Below the pieces are notes generated by a model. That model searched no databases and was not told where the DNA came from. It was given only the letters and a program-made list of their open reading frames with translations. 42,014 nucleotides of DNA from Holdemania filiformis DSM 12042. GTDB lineage: Bacteria > Bacillota_I > Bacilli_A > Erysipelotrichales > Erysipelotrichaceae. Below, piece after piece: positions 1 through 7,237 of this stretch (the first letter of the stretch is position 1; the number at the start of each line of letters is the position of its first letter). The DNA is taken from positions 133,776-175,789 of the forward strand of contig NZ_GG657556.1 in NCBI RefSeq assembly GCF_000157995.1, given 5' to 3'. Made by a program: the position numbers and the translations under genes.

Positions 1-1
1 G

Positions 2-211
2 TGCGTGCAGATGATGCACATCGGTGCTTATGACGACGAACCCGCCAGCGTCGCGAGGATGGACGCGTATATCGAAGCGCAGGGGTATGAAAATGAGATC
101 AACGAAGTCCGGAAGCACCATGAAATCTATTTGTCGGATCCGCGGAAATGCGATCCGGCGAAACAGAAGACGGTGATCCGGCATCCGATCCGCAAAAAAG
201 ACGGTCGTTAA
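2..211 (+). CDS. GyrI-like small-molecule-binding domain protein, 3' fragment
   Basis: The reading frame is open from the window edge, so the 5' part is missing. The visible 69 residues include CVQMMHIGAYDDEP and, near the end, HEIYLSDPRK followed by KTVIRHPIR. This combination is typical of the C-terminus of GyrI-like (SOUL/BRD-type) ligand-binding proteins of Bacillota. These proteins bind small hydrophobic or cationic ligands and often serve as stand-alone effector-binding domains. The gene ends just before a good intrinsic terminator. The family call rests on the C-terminal signature only, and no function can be inferred from the fragment. Confidence 0.7.
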   Translation, partial: CVQMMHIGAYDDEPASVARMDAYIEAQGYENEINEVRKHHEIYLSDPRKCDPAKQKTVIRHPIRKKDGR

Positions 212-257
212 ACCGCCGGACTGAATCTGATTCTAAGTGTTTGAAAGCAATGCACTG

Positions 258-288
258 AAGCTGGAAATGCAACTTCCAGCTTTTTTCT
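258..288 (+). terminator. intrinsic terminator of the GyrI-like gene
   Basis: AAGCTGGAA and TTCCAGCTT form a perfect 9-bp stem around a 7-nt loop, followed by a T run. It lies 46 bp after the stop codon. Confidence 0.85.
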
Positions 289-381
289 TATTTTCAATTG
301 GACAAGGCATGAATTCGATGTTAAAGCGCTGATTTTACTTGTTAGAGAAAGGTCAAGGCAGTTTCCGTCATAGCTGTCTGA

Positions 382-993
382 TCAGTCGATAAAACTGGCG
401 ATTTCCTCCAAGGTCTTCTTTTTCAGCTGCGGCAGCGGCGCGTCTTTGCGCGCGTGGCCGACCACGAGAATCATTTCGGCGATTTCATTTTCCGGGCGGC
501 CGCAAAGCTTTGTGAGAAAATGAATCGGCGCCGGCGTGTACGTCAGCATCGCATAGCCAGCCTGGTGCAGCGCCTGGATCAGAAACCCGGTCGCGATCCC
601 GACGGACTCGTTCACGTAATAATTGGGAACCCAGTGTCCTGCGCTGTCCTCATGCTTCATCTGCTTAAAGATCACGATCAGACAGGGCGCTTCGCTCAGA
701 AAAGGTTTTTCAACCTGCAGATTCAGTTTTTCCAGATCCTGCCGCCAGACCTCGCTGATCCGATTCTCATAAAATTCCCGTTCCACCTGCTCGCACGCTT
801 CGCGCAGCTCGCGCTTCTTTGCGTCCTGGGTAATGACGCAGAAATGCCACGGCTGCATGTCCGCGCCGCTGGGGGCGGTCGCCGCGATGTTCAAGGCGGT
901 CCGGATATCGTTCATATCGACCGGCGTGCTGTCAAAGTGCCGGATCGTGCGGCGTTTCTGCGCCTGTGTTAACACGCTGTCCAAAATTATCAT
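382..993 (-). CDS. nitroreductase family protein
   Basis: 203-residue FMN-dependent nitroreductase-fold protein. The N-terminal RRTIRHFDSTPV segment and the APSGADMQPWHF motif match the FMN-binding region of the family, closest to the iodotyrosine-deiodinase/BluB-like branch. NESVGIATGFLIQAL in the middle and the C-terminal EIAEMILVVGHARKDA complete the fold. Such enzymes use NAD(P)H to reduce nitro, quinone or halogenated aromatic substrates; the substrate here cannot be told. The start is supported by AGGGAG about 8 nt upstream of ATG. It is transcribed alone, convergent with the upstream GyrI-like fragment. Confidence 0.85.
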   Translation of the reverse strand: MIILDSVLTQAQKRRTIRHFDSTPVDMNDIRTALNIAATAPSGADMQPWHFCVITQDAKKRELREACEQVEREFYENRISEVWRQDLEKLNLQVEKPFLSEAPCLIVIFKQMKHEDSAGHWVPNYYVNESVGIATGFLIQALHQAGYAMLTYTPAPIHFLTKLCGRPENEIAEMILVVGHARKDAPLPQLKKKTLEEIASFID

Positions 994-1122
994 CAGTTTT
1001 CTCCCTAGTAAGATACCAGTTTCTATTATAGGCGAAAGTCAAAGAAAATGCACGCAGGGAAAGCGGCATAAGTTTCCAGGCTGAGGCAGGCTGAGGCAGA
1101 ACGATGTTCAGCTAACCTTCAC

Positions 1123-1150
1123 TTGCAATCAGAAACAACCATGTTATAAT
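1123..1150 (+). promoter_or_regulatory. sigma-A-type promoter of the NusG-II/Gx operon
   Basis: TTGCAA (1123-1128), 16-bp spacer, TATAAT (1145-1150). The start codon of the first gene follows 27 nt later. Confidence 0.75.
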
Positions 1151-1177
1151 AGAAAAGCTGAATTAGGATGTGAAACG

Positions 1178-1519
1178 ATGAGCAAAAAAGAAATTAAACT
1201 GATAGTCGCTATTTTATTTGTAGCGCTTGGCATTTATGTCGGCGTTCAGGTCTATAACCGGCTGAATGTCAAAACCTATGGGATCGTCACGTATAAAAAT
1301 CAGGTGATCCATACGTTTAACGTCAACAAAGACGAAGACTACTATTTTAACGGATCTTACGGCAAGATGAAGCTGGAAGTCAAGGACGGCAAATGGCGGA
1401 TTACGGAAGAAGAATGTCCGAATCATATCTGTTCCTCGATCGGCTGGGTCAGTGTCAAGGACTATTTCCCGATTGTCTGTATCCCGAATGAAGTGATTGT
1501 CACCTTAAAGGATAACTGA
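1178..1519 (+). CDS. NusG domain II-containing membrane-anchored protein (EetA-like)
   Basis: 113 residues: a single N-terminal membrane segment (about 8-25) and an extracytosolic NusG domain II of about 80 residues. The cysteines C80, C85 and C101 in CPNHIC...VCIP are the typical conserved pattern of this family. NusG-II proteins of this size are regularly encoded beside Gx-transporter and flavinylated FMN-binding proteins; in Listeria the corresponding pair is EetA/EetB of the flavin-based extracellular electron transfer locus (knowledge, from memory). AGGATG precedes the ATG. The stop is one base before the next start, so the two genes form an operon. The electron-transfer role is inferred from family context, because no ndh2, pplA or FMN-binding gene is adjacent. 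Confidence 0.82.
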   Translation: MSKKEIKLIVAILFVALGIYVGVQVYNRLNVKTYGIVTYKNQVIHTFNVNKDEDYYFNGSYGKMKLEVKDGKWRITEEECPNHICSSIGWVSVKDYFPIVCIPNEVIVTLKDN

Positions 1520-1520
1520 C

Positions 1521-2033
1521 ATGAAGCTGAGTAAGACAAAGCATTTCGTGTATGTTACGATGCTGGCGGCGATGGCGATCGCGATCAATCTGTTGGAAAC
1601 GATGCTGACGGTGTCGCTGCCGTTTGGTATGCGTCTGGGACTGGCCAACATCATCGCTTTGATCACGATTGAAATTCTCGGCGTCAAGGAAATGATCATC
1701 GTCAATACGATGCGCGTCGTGATCGGCAATCTGCTGCGGGGAACGATCTTCGGCTCGACGTTCTGGATCTCTGCCGGCGGCGTTATCCTCAGCTCGATCG
1801 TACTGATCATTATCAAAAAAGGGCTGAAGATGTCGATGATTTCGACGTCGATGCTGTGCGCGATCGGCCACAGCGTCGGCCAGGTTGTGATCGTCATGGT
1901 GCTGTATAAAACCGCGGCGATGATGACGATCGTACCGCTGCTTCTGGTGACCTCAATTCCGACTGGAATCTTTACCGGGATCGTCGCGACCCAGGCTTTA
2001 AAGCGGATTGATAAAAATTTAGTCGTGCGTTAG
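1521..2033 (+). CDS. Gx transporter family protein (heptaprenyl diphosphate synthase component I-like; EetB-like)
   Basis: 170-residue polytopic membrane protein with about five hydrophobic segments. The family signature is visible in LPFGMRLGLANIIALI and in MRVVIGNLLRGTIFG. It belongs to the Hpre_diP_synt_I / Gx transporter family, which is ECF S-component-like and membrane-embedded. The historical name "heptaprenyl diphosphate synthase component I" is misleading, because this protein has no prenyl-transferase motifs. It follows the NusG-II gene by one base, the standard gene pair in which both partners are thought to act in quinone- or flavin-linked extracytosolic electron transfer. A strong terminator follows. 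Confidence 0.85.
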   Translation: MKLSKTKHFVYVTMLAAMAIAINLLETMLTVSLPFGMRLGLANIIALITIEILGVKEMIIVNTMRVVIGNLLRGTIFGSTFWISAGGVILSSIVLIIIKKGLKMSMISTSMLCAIGHSVGQVVIVMVLYKTAAMMTIVPLLLVTSIPTGIFTGIVATQALKRIDKNLVVR

Positions 2034-2044
2034 ACAGATTTGGA

Positions 2045-2073
2045 AACAGAGTCCTGCGGATTCTGTTTTTTTT
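2045..2073 (+). terminator. intrinsic terminator after the Gx transporter gene
   Basis: AACAGAGTCC pairs with GGATTCTGTT (one G-T pair) around a 3-nt loop and is followed by eight T. Confidence 0.85.
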
Positions 2074-2115
2074 CTTCGATTTCCTGTAAAATAAAGAACA
2101 GTAGGGGGTACTTGC

Positions 2116-2808
2116 ATGAAAATTACATGGATTGAACACAGCAGTTTCCTGCTGGAGCTGCCCCAGCGCGTGCTCGTGCTGGATTATTTCGGGAAGACCC
2201 GGCTGCCGCTGCCGGCGAACAAACCAGTTACGTTTCTGGCCAGCCATCATCACGCCGATCATTATGATAAAGCAATTCTGGAACACGGCACGGATCAGAT
2301 CTGGTATGTGCTGAGCCGCGATATTTTTGGACCGCAGGACGAGCATCACATCAAGGTGAAGCCGCATCAGCGCTATGAGCTGAACGGGATGATCATTGAA
2401 ACGCTCAAATCCAACGACGAGGGTGTGGCGTTTATGATTGAAGTCGACGGCTGGCGGATCCTGCACGCGGGTGATTTAAACGACTGGCATTGGGAGGAAG
2501 AAAACGATCAGGACCGGCAGGAAAACGAAGTGCTGAAACGACGCTTTGACCGTGAATTGGAGCGGGTTGCCGGAAGAACCTTCGACTTGGCGATGATCCC
2601 GACCGATCCGCGGTTAAACGAAGGCTATAACCGTGGTCTGTTAGGATGGGCGAAAGCCTGTCAGTTAGGCTGGATCGCCCCGATGCACACCTTTGGAGAA
2701 AACGACGTGATCGACCGTCTGCTTCAGGATCCCGCCTGCGTCGAATTGAGAAGCCGGATTCTCGATCTGCGGAAGGGACCGCAGGTGCTGGAGGATCCGC
2801 AGCGATGA
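2116..2808 (+). CDS. MBL fold metallo-hydrolase
   Basis: 230 residues of the metallo-beta-lactamase superfamily, in the short UlaG/YhfI-like group. The zinc motif HxHxDH is present as H44, H46, D48 and H49 in ASHHHADHYD. A further metal ligand pair is likely in ILHAGDLNDWHW (about residues 115-126), and a late histidine lies in APMHTFGEND. These are usually phosphodiesterases or lactonases; the substrate is unknown. Its stop overlaps the next ATG by the ATGA arrangement, so the downstream DUF2207 protein is translationally coupled. The RBS is GTAGGGGG upstream of ATG. Confidence 0.85.
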   Translation: MKITWIEHSSFLLELPQRVLVLDYFGKTRLPLPANKPVTFLASHHHADHYDKAILEHGTDQIWYVLSRDIFGPQDEHHIKVKPHQRYELNGMIIETLKSNDEGVAFMIEVDGWRILHAGDLNDWHWEEENDQDRQENEVLKRRFDRELERVAGRTFDLAMIPTDPRLNEGYNRGLLGWAKACQLGWIAPMHTFGENDVIDRLLQDPACVELRSRILDLRKGPQVLEDPQR

Positions 2809-5006
2809 GAAAAAGCCTTGTAATTCTGATTGCGCTGGGCTTGTGCCTTTCATTTCTGCCCGTTCATGCGGAAGAATCCGCCGCGATCACATCCCGGATT
2901 GTGGAAGCGGCCGTCCATGCGGATAAGACGATTACGGTGATGGAAACCCTTCGCTTACGATTGCCGGAGCACGAGGCTTATGAGCTTTTTCTGGATCTGC
3001 CGGACGATGCCGAGGCCCAGGCCGGGGACGTCGCCATCCTCAGCAGTCAGGCCGTGCTGGATCCGCAATGGAATCAGATTAAATTCAACCGCGATCAAGA
3101 TGTTCAGCTGCAGCTGAAGTATACGCTGCGCTGTTTTCAGGATGATGATGCACAGCGGGATACGTTTTCACTGGATTTAGGACGTTCGCCGCTGGATTTG
3201 CCTGTCGAGCAGATGCATGCCGAAATCCAATTTGATTCCGGGCTTGTCCGCGACAACTGGCTTCTCGACTGCGGCCAAAGCGGCAGTCAGTGCCGCTATG
3301 GAACAGGCAAGTGGCAGGATCAGACGTTTGTTTTTGATTCCACGGAAGTCCTGGATTATCCGACGTTGGATCTGATCGTTCATTTTGACGAAGGAACCTT
3401 CGCTCAGGCGCAGTCCTATCGCTGGCCTTCGCGGTATTCGCGCTGGCATGTGGAGGTCGAAGTACTGCCGCAGATGGATCTGAAGGTGCATCAGGAACTG
3501 GAATGGACGAGCCAGAGTTCCGAACTGGATCCGGTGCTTGATTTGTTTTTAGGCTGGCCGAGTTATCCCGACGCGGTTTTGAAAGACGTCGTGATCAGCG
3601 ATCCTTCGCTGGAAGCCTCGGAATATGGCTTTATCCGGCTGCCGCAGGATAAGCCGGCGAATTTGACGCTGGATTACCGGATTGAATTGGCCTCGCATGC
3701 GGATCAATGGCATCTGAATTTCGACGATGCGATGAACGACGCGCAGATCGACGACCTGGATGTTGTGATCCGGCTGCCGCAAGAGCTGGAATTCAGAACC
3801 GATTTTTATAATTCCCGGACGTACGACGATCTGGATAAGGTGATGCTGGACGTCAGCGAGGACGGCCGCCTGCTGCATCTTTATTCGACGGCGGGATTAA
3901 GCGGAGACGACCGGGTGAGCGTTGGGATTGACATTCCGCGTGGCGCTCAGCAGCGAATGGCCGGCGGTCAAACCGGCTTCTGGACAATGTTTGGCATCGG
4001 AACGCTGCTGGCAGCCGGGTTGTTTTGGCTCATGAACCGTCATTCCAAACGGCGCACGGTAGGCGAACTGCCGAACGGGATCAATCCGCTGCAGGCGGCC
4101 TTGTTAACCGGTAAACCGGTCAGCGCAAAAACGCTGGCTTCCGTGATTGTCAACTGGGCGGCCCGCGATTATATCGAGATACAAAGGGAGGGCCAAACAA
4201 TCCGGCTGACGCGCAAGCGTTCGCTGATTCACCAGCCGGAGTGGGAAAAACAATTCCTGCGTTCGCTGTTGGCGCTGGGTGATGGAAATACCGTGACGCT
4301 GGATGAAATCCGCCGCGATTCCGCTTCCTGTGTCCGACAGGCCTGCCGCCAAGCCCGGGTGGAAAAGACCCAATGGCAGCACAAAGGCCTGACTGGACTG
4401 CGCTGGCTGCTGATCGGACTGAGCGTACTGCCGCCTGTGATGATCACCGGTGTTCTGCTTCGGCAAACCTCGTTAGAAGGCATCGTGATTCTGTTGAGCC
4501 TGGGTTTAACCGCGGTGACGATAGCGCTGGGCAGCATGACCGCGGCGGTGGCTCAGGGATGGAAGAAGTCCCGCTGGCCGCTGCTGATTCTTGGGTTTGC
4601 CTGGCTGATTCTACTGGGGAGCGTCCTGGCCTGCTTTGTGCCGCGGGAATTTCCGTTGGGTGTCGGTTATGTCTGTCTGTTGATCACGCAGCTGATCTTA
4701 TGGCCGCTGACACCGCTGAATCCGGAAGGGCTGCGGTTAAGGCAGCAGGCAGTGCAATGGGGCAAGGACTTAAAACAAATGCCGGATACCAAACTGGACG
4801 ACTGGCTGGACCGTGATCCGGACTATGCGTTTAAAAGCTATGCTTACGCGCAGACGCTGGGACTGGGATCTTTGTGGGAAAAACGATTCTATGAAAGAAT
4901 TTTGCCTTCGCTGCCGACAGTGGTGGACGCCAGTGGTCAGCCGGAGCGCATCGGAGTGCTCGATGAACTGATCAGTCGGCTGCAGGACAGTCTGGCGGAA
5001 GAATAA
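2805..5006 (+). CDS. DUF2207 domain-containing membrane protein
   Basis: 733 residues with the start at ATG 2805, which overlaps the upstream stop; the open frame extends further upstream but only as overlap with the MBL gene. Residues 1-23 form a signal peptide (hydrophobic core, then PVHAEE). An extracytosolic beta-rich DUF2207 region runs to about 390. A membrane helix at about 392-410 is followed by a cytosolic segment, then four helices between about 530 and 637, then a cytosolic tail. This order is the usual one for DUF2207 predicted membrane proteins. The function is unknown. The gene forms an operon with the MBL hydrolase. Confidence 0.82.
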   Translation: MRKSLVILIALGLCLSFLPVHAEESAAITSRIVEAAVHADKTITVMETLRLRLPEHEAYELFLDLPDDAEAQAGDVAILSSQAVLDPQWNQIKFNRDQDVQLQLKYTLRCFQDDDAQRDTFSLDLGRSPLDLPVEQMHAEIQFDSGLVRDNWLLDCGQSGSQCRYGTGKWQDQTFVFDSTEVLDYPTLDLIVHFDEGTFAQAQSYRWPSRYSRWHVEVEVLPQMDLKVHQELEWTSQSSELDPVLDLFLGWPSYPDAVLKDVVISDPSLEASEYGFIRLPQDKPANLTLDYRIELASHADQWHLNFDDAMNDAQIDDLDVVIRLPQELEFRTDFYNSRTYDDLDKVMLDVSEDGRLLHLYSTAGLSGDDRVSVGIDIPRGAQQRMAGGQTGFWTMFGIGTLLAAGLFWLMNRHSKRRTVGELPNGINPLQAALLTGKPVSAKTLASVIVNWAARDYIEIQREGQTIRLTRKRSLIHQPEWEKQFLRSLLALGDGNTVTLDEIRRDSASCVRQACRQARVEKTQWQHKGLTGLRWLLIGLSVLPPVMITGVLLRQTSLEGIVILLSLGLTAVTIALGSMTAAVAQGWKKSRWPLLILGFAWLILLGSVLACFVPREFPLGVGYVCLLITQLILWPLTPLNPEGLRLRQQAVQWGKDLKQMPDTKLDDWLDRDPDYAFKSYAYAQTLGLGSLWEKRFYERILPSLPTVVDASGQPERIGVLDELISRLQDSLAEE

Positions 5007-5008
5007 AA

Positions 5009-5070
5009 AAACGACCGGCGAGGTTTGGAGAGGGAGTATCCCCGAACGATTCTCACCGGTTTTTTTAATT
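5009..5070. terminator. bidirectional terminator between DUF2207 and methyltransferase genes
   Basis: ACCGGCGAG near 5015 pairs with CTCACCGGT near 5053-5061 (one mismatch, long loop). A T-rich run follows on the plus strand and an A run precedes it, so it can serve both converging units. Confidence 0.6.
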
Positions 5071-5122
5071 TTTCTTTACATTAGGGACTGCGCTAGGCCG
5101 GGCTTGTCTTCTCAATTCGCAC

Positions 5123-5692
5123 CTAGTCCAGGCGCTGCAACTCGCGGGGAATGATGATCGGCTTGTAGGCGTCCAGGATGATTGAAACCATTCCCAGACG
5201 GTAATGATCATTGCGCGAGTCATGACGATAAGACCGGCCGATATGACCATCGGCGTCGTTGGCGTAGCGATAGTGGAAATCGCCGCGCTCGTCGCAATAC
5301 TCCAAAAGCGAAACCTCAAAGCCCGCCTGCACGAAGACGGCGCAGAACTGCTTGTAATCATAGACGATTTTATGCGTGGCCGCCGGATGATCCTGCGGTC
5401 CCGGTCCCCCGACCTGAACCAGTTTCTGATATTCCTCGTTGCGGAAATTCCGGTCCGGCACTGCCGCGCGGATCCAACCGCCGGGTTTGAGATATTGTTT
5501 AAGCGTCTGCGCCGCGATCATGGCCTCGGCCAGCGTCAAATGTTCAAACAAATGTTCCGCCAGCATCGCTTCCGCCTGTTCGTCCTGGAAAAAGGCTTCA
5601 AACGTTTCGGGCTTCAATAAATCCAGCTGATCCTGCTGAGTGCTGATCCAGCCGTCAAACTGCGTTGTTCCCGCGCCCAGTACAATTTTCAT
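5123..5692 (-). CDS. predicted SAM-dependent methyltransferase-like protein
   Basis: 189 residues from ATG 5692, with AAGGA upstream. An in-frame TTG at 5719 would overlap the previous gene and has no RBS. The N-terminal KIVLGAGTTQFDGWISTQ, AEHLFEHLTLAEA and LKPGGWIRAAVPD segments match a class I methyltransferase fold: a glycine-rich SAM loop, then an EHxxEH-type motif, then the motif before strand 5. This group resembles the predicted methyltransferases encoded in glycan and cell-wall loci. Substrate unknown. It is the second gene of a two-gene operon behind the LURP-one protein, with an 11-bp gap. Confidence 0.7.
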   Translation of the reverse strand: MKIVLGAGTTQFDGWISTQQDQLDLLKPETFEAFFQDEQAEAMLAEHLFEHLTLAEAMIAAQTLKQYLKPGGWIRAAVPDRNFRNEEYQKLVQVGGPGPQDHPAATHKIVYDYKQFCAVFVQAGFEVSLLEYCDERGDFHYRYANDADGHIGRSYRHDSRNDHYRLGMVSIILDAYKPIIIPRELQRLD

Positions 5693-5703
5693 AGCCGGAT
5701 TCC

Positions 5704-6174
5704 TTAATGCTCGCTGCAATTTGCGGCGTCGATCGCCAAGACAAGCATGACGATCATGAGCTCATCCCGCGGATCATCGAAATCAATGACGTAGGTATCG
5801 GTCAGCGAGATAACTTCTTTACTGATCGTTCCGCACAGCTCGCCGTCGCGGAAGATCTGATAATCCCAGCCGAACAAATCGCCTTCTACGCTCCAGCCTT
5901 CGCAGTCGATGCGGTAGCTCGGATGCAGAAAGGAGAATTCCTTGCGGATGACCGCGACCAAATCGCCGTCCAGCTCGACTTCAAAGGTCGGCAGGAAGTG
6001 GAATAACTTTTCACGGACTAAACCGATTTCCTGTTCTTCAACGTCAAACACCCGCAGGACGTGCGACAACGCTAACAAATCCGCGCGCACGCTGTAAACG
6101 GCATACCCTTCTTCATCGGTGATATCAAAGCTGTCGGTCCATGAAAAGAACCGCTGGCGAATAAATAAACGCAT
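5704..6174 (-). CDS. LURP-one-related family protein
   Basis: 156 residues. ATG at 6174 is chosen because AAGGAGG lies 8 nt upstream; the in-frame TTG at 6192 would put that RBS inside the gene. The sequence MRLFIRQRFFSWTDSFDI, followed by repeated beta-hairpin segments (DEEGYAVYSVRAD, DGELCGTISKEVIS, DTYVIDFDDPRDEL), is the LURP-one/Tubby-like 12-stranded barrel pattern. Bacterial members have no established biochemical role; eukaryotic relatives bind phospholipids. It leads the operon with the methyltransferase-like gene. Confidence 0.8.
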   Translation of the reverse strand: MRLFIRQRFFSWTDSFDITDEEGYAVYSVRADLLALSHVLRVFDVEEQEIGLVREKLFHFLPTFEVELDGDLVAVIRKEFSFLHPSYRIDCEGWSVEGDLFGWDYQIFRDGELCGTISKEVISLTDTYVIDFDDPRDELMIVMLVLAIDAANCSEH

Positions 6175-6302
6175 GAACTGATCCTCCTTCAATTCGTAAG
6201 CTTATGATACACAAGGACAAAATAAAACGCCAGCGATCGAAAGTGATTGTAAGAAAAAGGAAAGAAGTAAGCGGCAGGGAGAACAGGTTTATGCATTCCC
6301 GA

Positions 6303-6332
6303 TTGCGTTTTAAATAAGGAATAGGATACAAT
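6303..6332 (+). promoter_or_regulatory. promoter of the small membrane protein gene
   Basis: TTGCGT (6303-6308), 18-bp spacer, TACAAT (6327-6332), about 20 nt before the TTG start codon. Confidence 0.5.
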
Positions 6333-6352
6333 AAAACAAAGGGGTGATCGTA

Positions 6353-6853
6353 TTGTTTGAAATTATTCAGAAGCTTAAAAAAATGATCTCGAAAGATCCG
6401 GAACGAAATCTTTTGTGTTTGATCGTTTTGGTTTTAAGCTTGTTTCTGCCGGGGCTGCTTCAACTGTGCATCAATGAAAGAGAGATGTTTCTGCTTTTGG
6501 ATCCGATCCGCGTGCTGTTGTATGCGCTGACGTTTTCTGTCCCGATGTATGCCGTCTGCTTTAGCGCTGAATTGATTTACACTGCCAAATATTTAGGACA
6601 GGCCGATTTGCGGGAGTGCAGCTTAAGCGCCGGAATTGGGTCAATCCTCAGCTTATGCATTCTTATCTTGATGGTTCATTGGATATATTCGATTCCAGTC
6701 GATCTGCTTGCGTCGTATCTTCTTTTTATGATCCTGAATATTTTAGCCTGCCGCCTGAGCTGTAAGAAAGCGGGGCGGAGAAAACCGGCGGAAGATCCGA
6801 ATCAAACAATTGAATCGAATCAGGAGAACAGCGAATCAGCACATCAGGACTGA
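6353..6853 (+). CDS. hypothetical four-helix membrane protein
   Basis: 166 residues. TTG 6353 is the likely start because AAAGGGG sits at the correct distance; the GTG at 6344 overlaps that RBS. The protein has four predicted membrane helices (about 20-40, 48-70, 88-110 and 113-130), then a polar tail rich in Glu, Asn and Gln. The tail is probably cytosolic. I recognise no family. It is a single-gene unit just upstream of the hisS T-box leader. The C-terminal tail looks disordered. Confidence 0.6.
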   Translation: MFEIIQKLKKMISKDPERNLLCLIVLVLSLFLPGLLQLCINEREMFLLLDPIRVLLYALTFSVPMYAVCFSAELIYTAKYLGQADLRECSLSAGIGSILSLCILILMVHWIYSIPVDLLASYLLFMILNILACRLSCKKAGRRKPAEDPNQTIESNQENSESAHQD

Positions 6854-6921
6854 CCGCCAAACGCCGCATTAGAATGAAAAGAACACGATTCCACAAAGCC
6901 GCGGGAAAGCGGATTTTACCC

Positions 6922-6950
6922 TTGTGCAAAGCGTGAAATCGTGCTAAACT
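6922..6950 (+). promoter_or_regulatory. promoter of the hisS-aspS T-box transcript
   Basis: TTGTGC (6922-6927), 17-bp spacer, extended -10 TGC-TAAACT (6945-6950). It starts transcription just before Stem I of the leader. Confidence 0.5.
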
Positions 6951-6954
6951 AGGG

Positions 6955-7182
6955 ATAAATTCAAGGACCAAGAGGAACCTGGAACGGGATAAGTCAGAGA
7001 GGGAAGACAACGGCTGAAAGCTTCCTTTATCACCCCCGGCGACCGACACTTGCAAGAAGTGGCAGGGAACGAACAGTAGCTGCCGACGAATTTCCGGCGT
7101 TATCGGAAAGAGGGCATGGAGCAATCCGTGAACTAAGGTGGTACCACGCAGTCAAAGCGTCCTTAGACAGGGCGCTTTTTTT
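6955..7182 (+). ncRNA. T-box riboswitch leader of hisS-aspS
   Basis: The 14-nt T-box AAGGTGGTACCACG lies at 7135-7148 and matches the AAnnTGGnACCRCG consensus exactly. It is followed by a terminator (AAAGCGTCCT/AGGGCGCTTT, 7154-7178, then T run). Stem I can be drawn with CAAG/CTTG at its base, GGGATAA/TTTATC-CCC in the middle and GGAAG...CTTCC at the tip. The 3' side of the specifier loop reads CGACCGACAC. It contains GAC (Asp) at 7045-7047 and, overlapping by one base, CAC (His) at 7047-7049. Uncharged tRNA would stabilise the antiterminator and switch on both synthetase genes. The class is very secure; the specifier assignment is by hand-folding. Confidence 0.93.
7154..7182 (+). terminator. 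T-box regulated terminator
   Basis: AAAGCGTCCT (7154-7163) pairs with AGGGCGCTTT (7169-7178) with one G-T pair, 5-nt loop, then a T run. It is the conditional terminator of the T-box leader. Confidence 0.9.
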
Positions 7183-7237
7183 GTGGATCGCGATCACCAG
7201 GCAAGGAACTTGAAAATAGAAAAAGGAGGAATTGATG

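Noticed and set aside
454-972. 172-codon open frame antisense to the nitroreductase
   Set aside because: It mirrors the nitroreductase coding strand and has no recognisable motif.
2646-2804. 53-codon N-terminal extension of the DUF2207 protein
   Set aside because: It overlaps the MBL hydrolase gene out of frame and comes before a proper signal peptide starting at ATG 2805.
6882-6946. 11-bp imperfect inverted repeat (CACGATTCCAC/GTGAAATCGTG) before the T-box leader
   Set aside because: It has one mismatch and a loop of about 40 nt, and spans the promoter without a regulator candidate. It may be chance.
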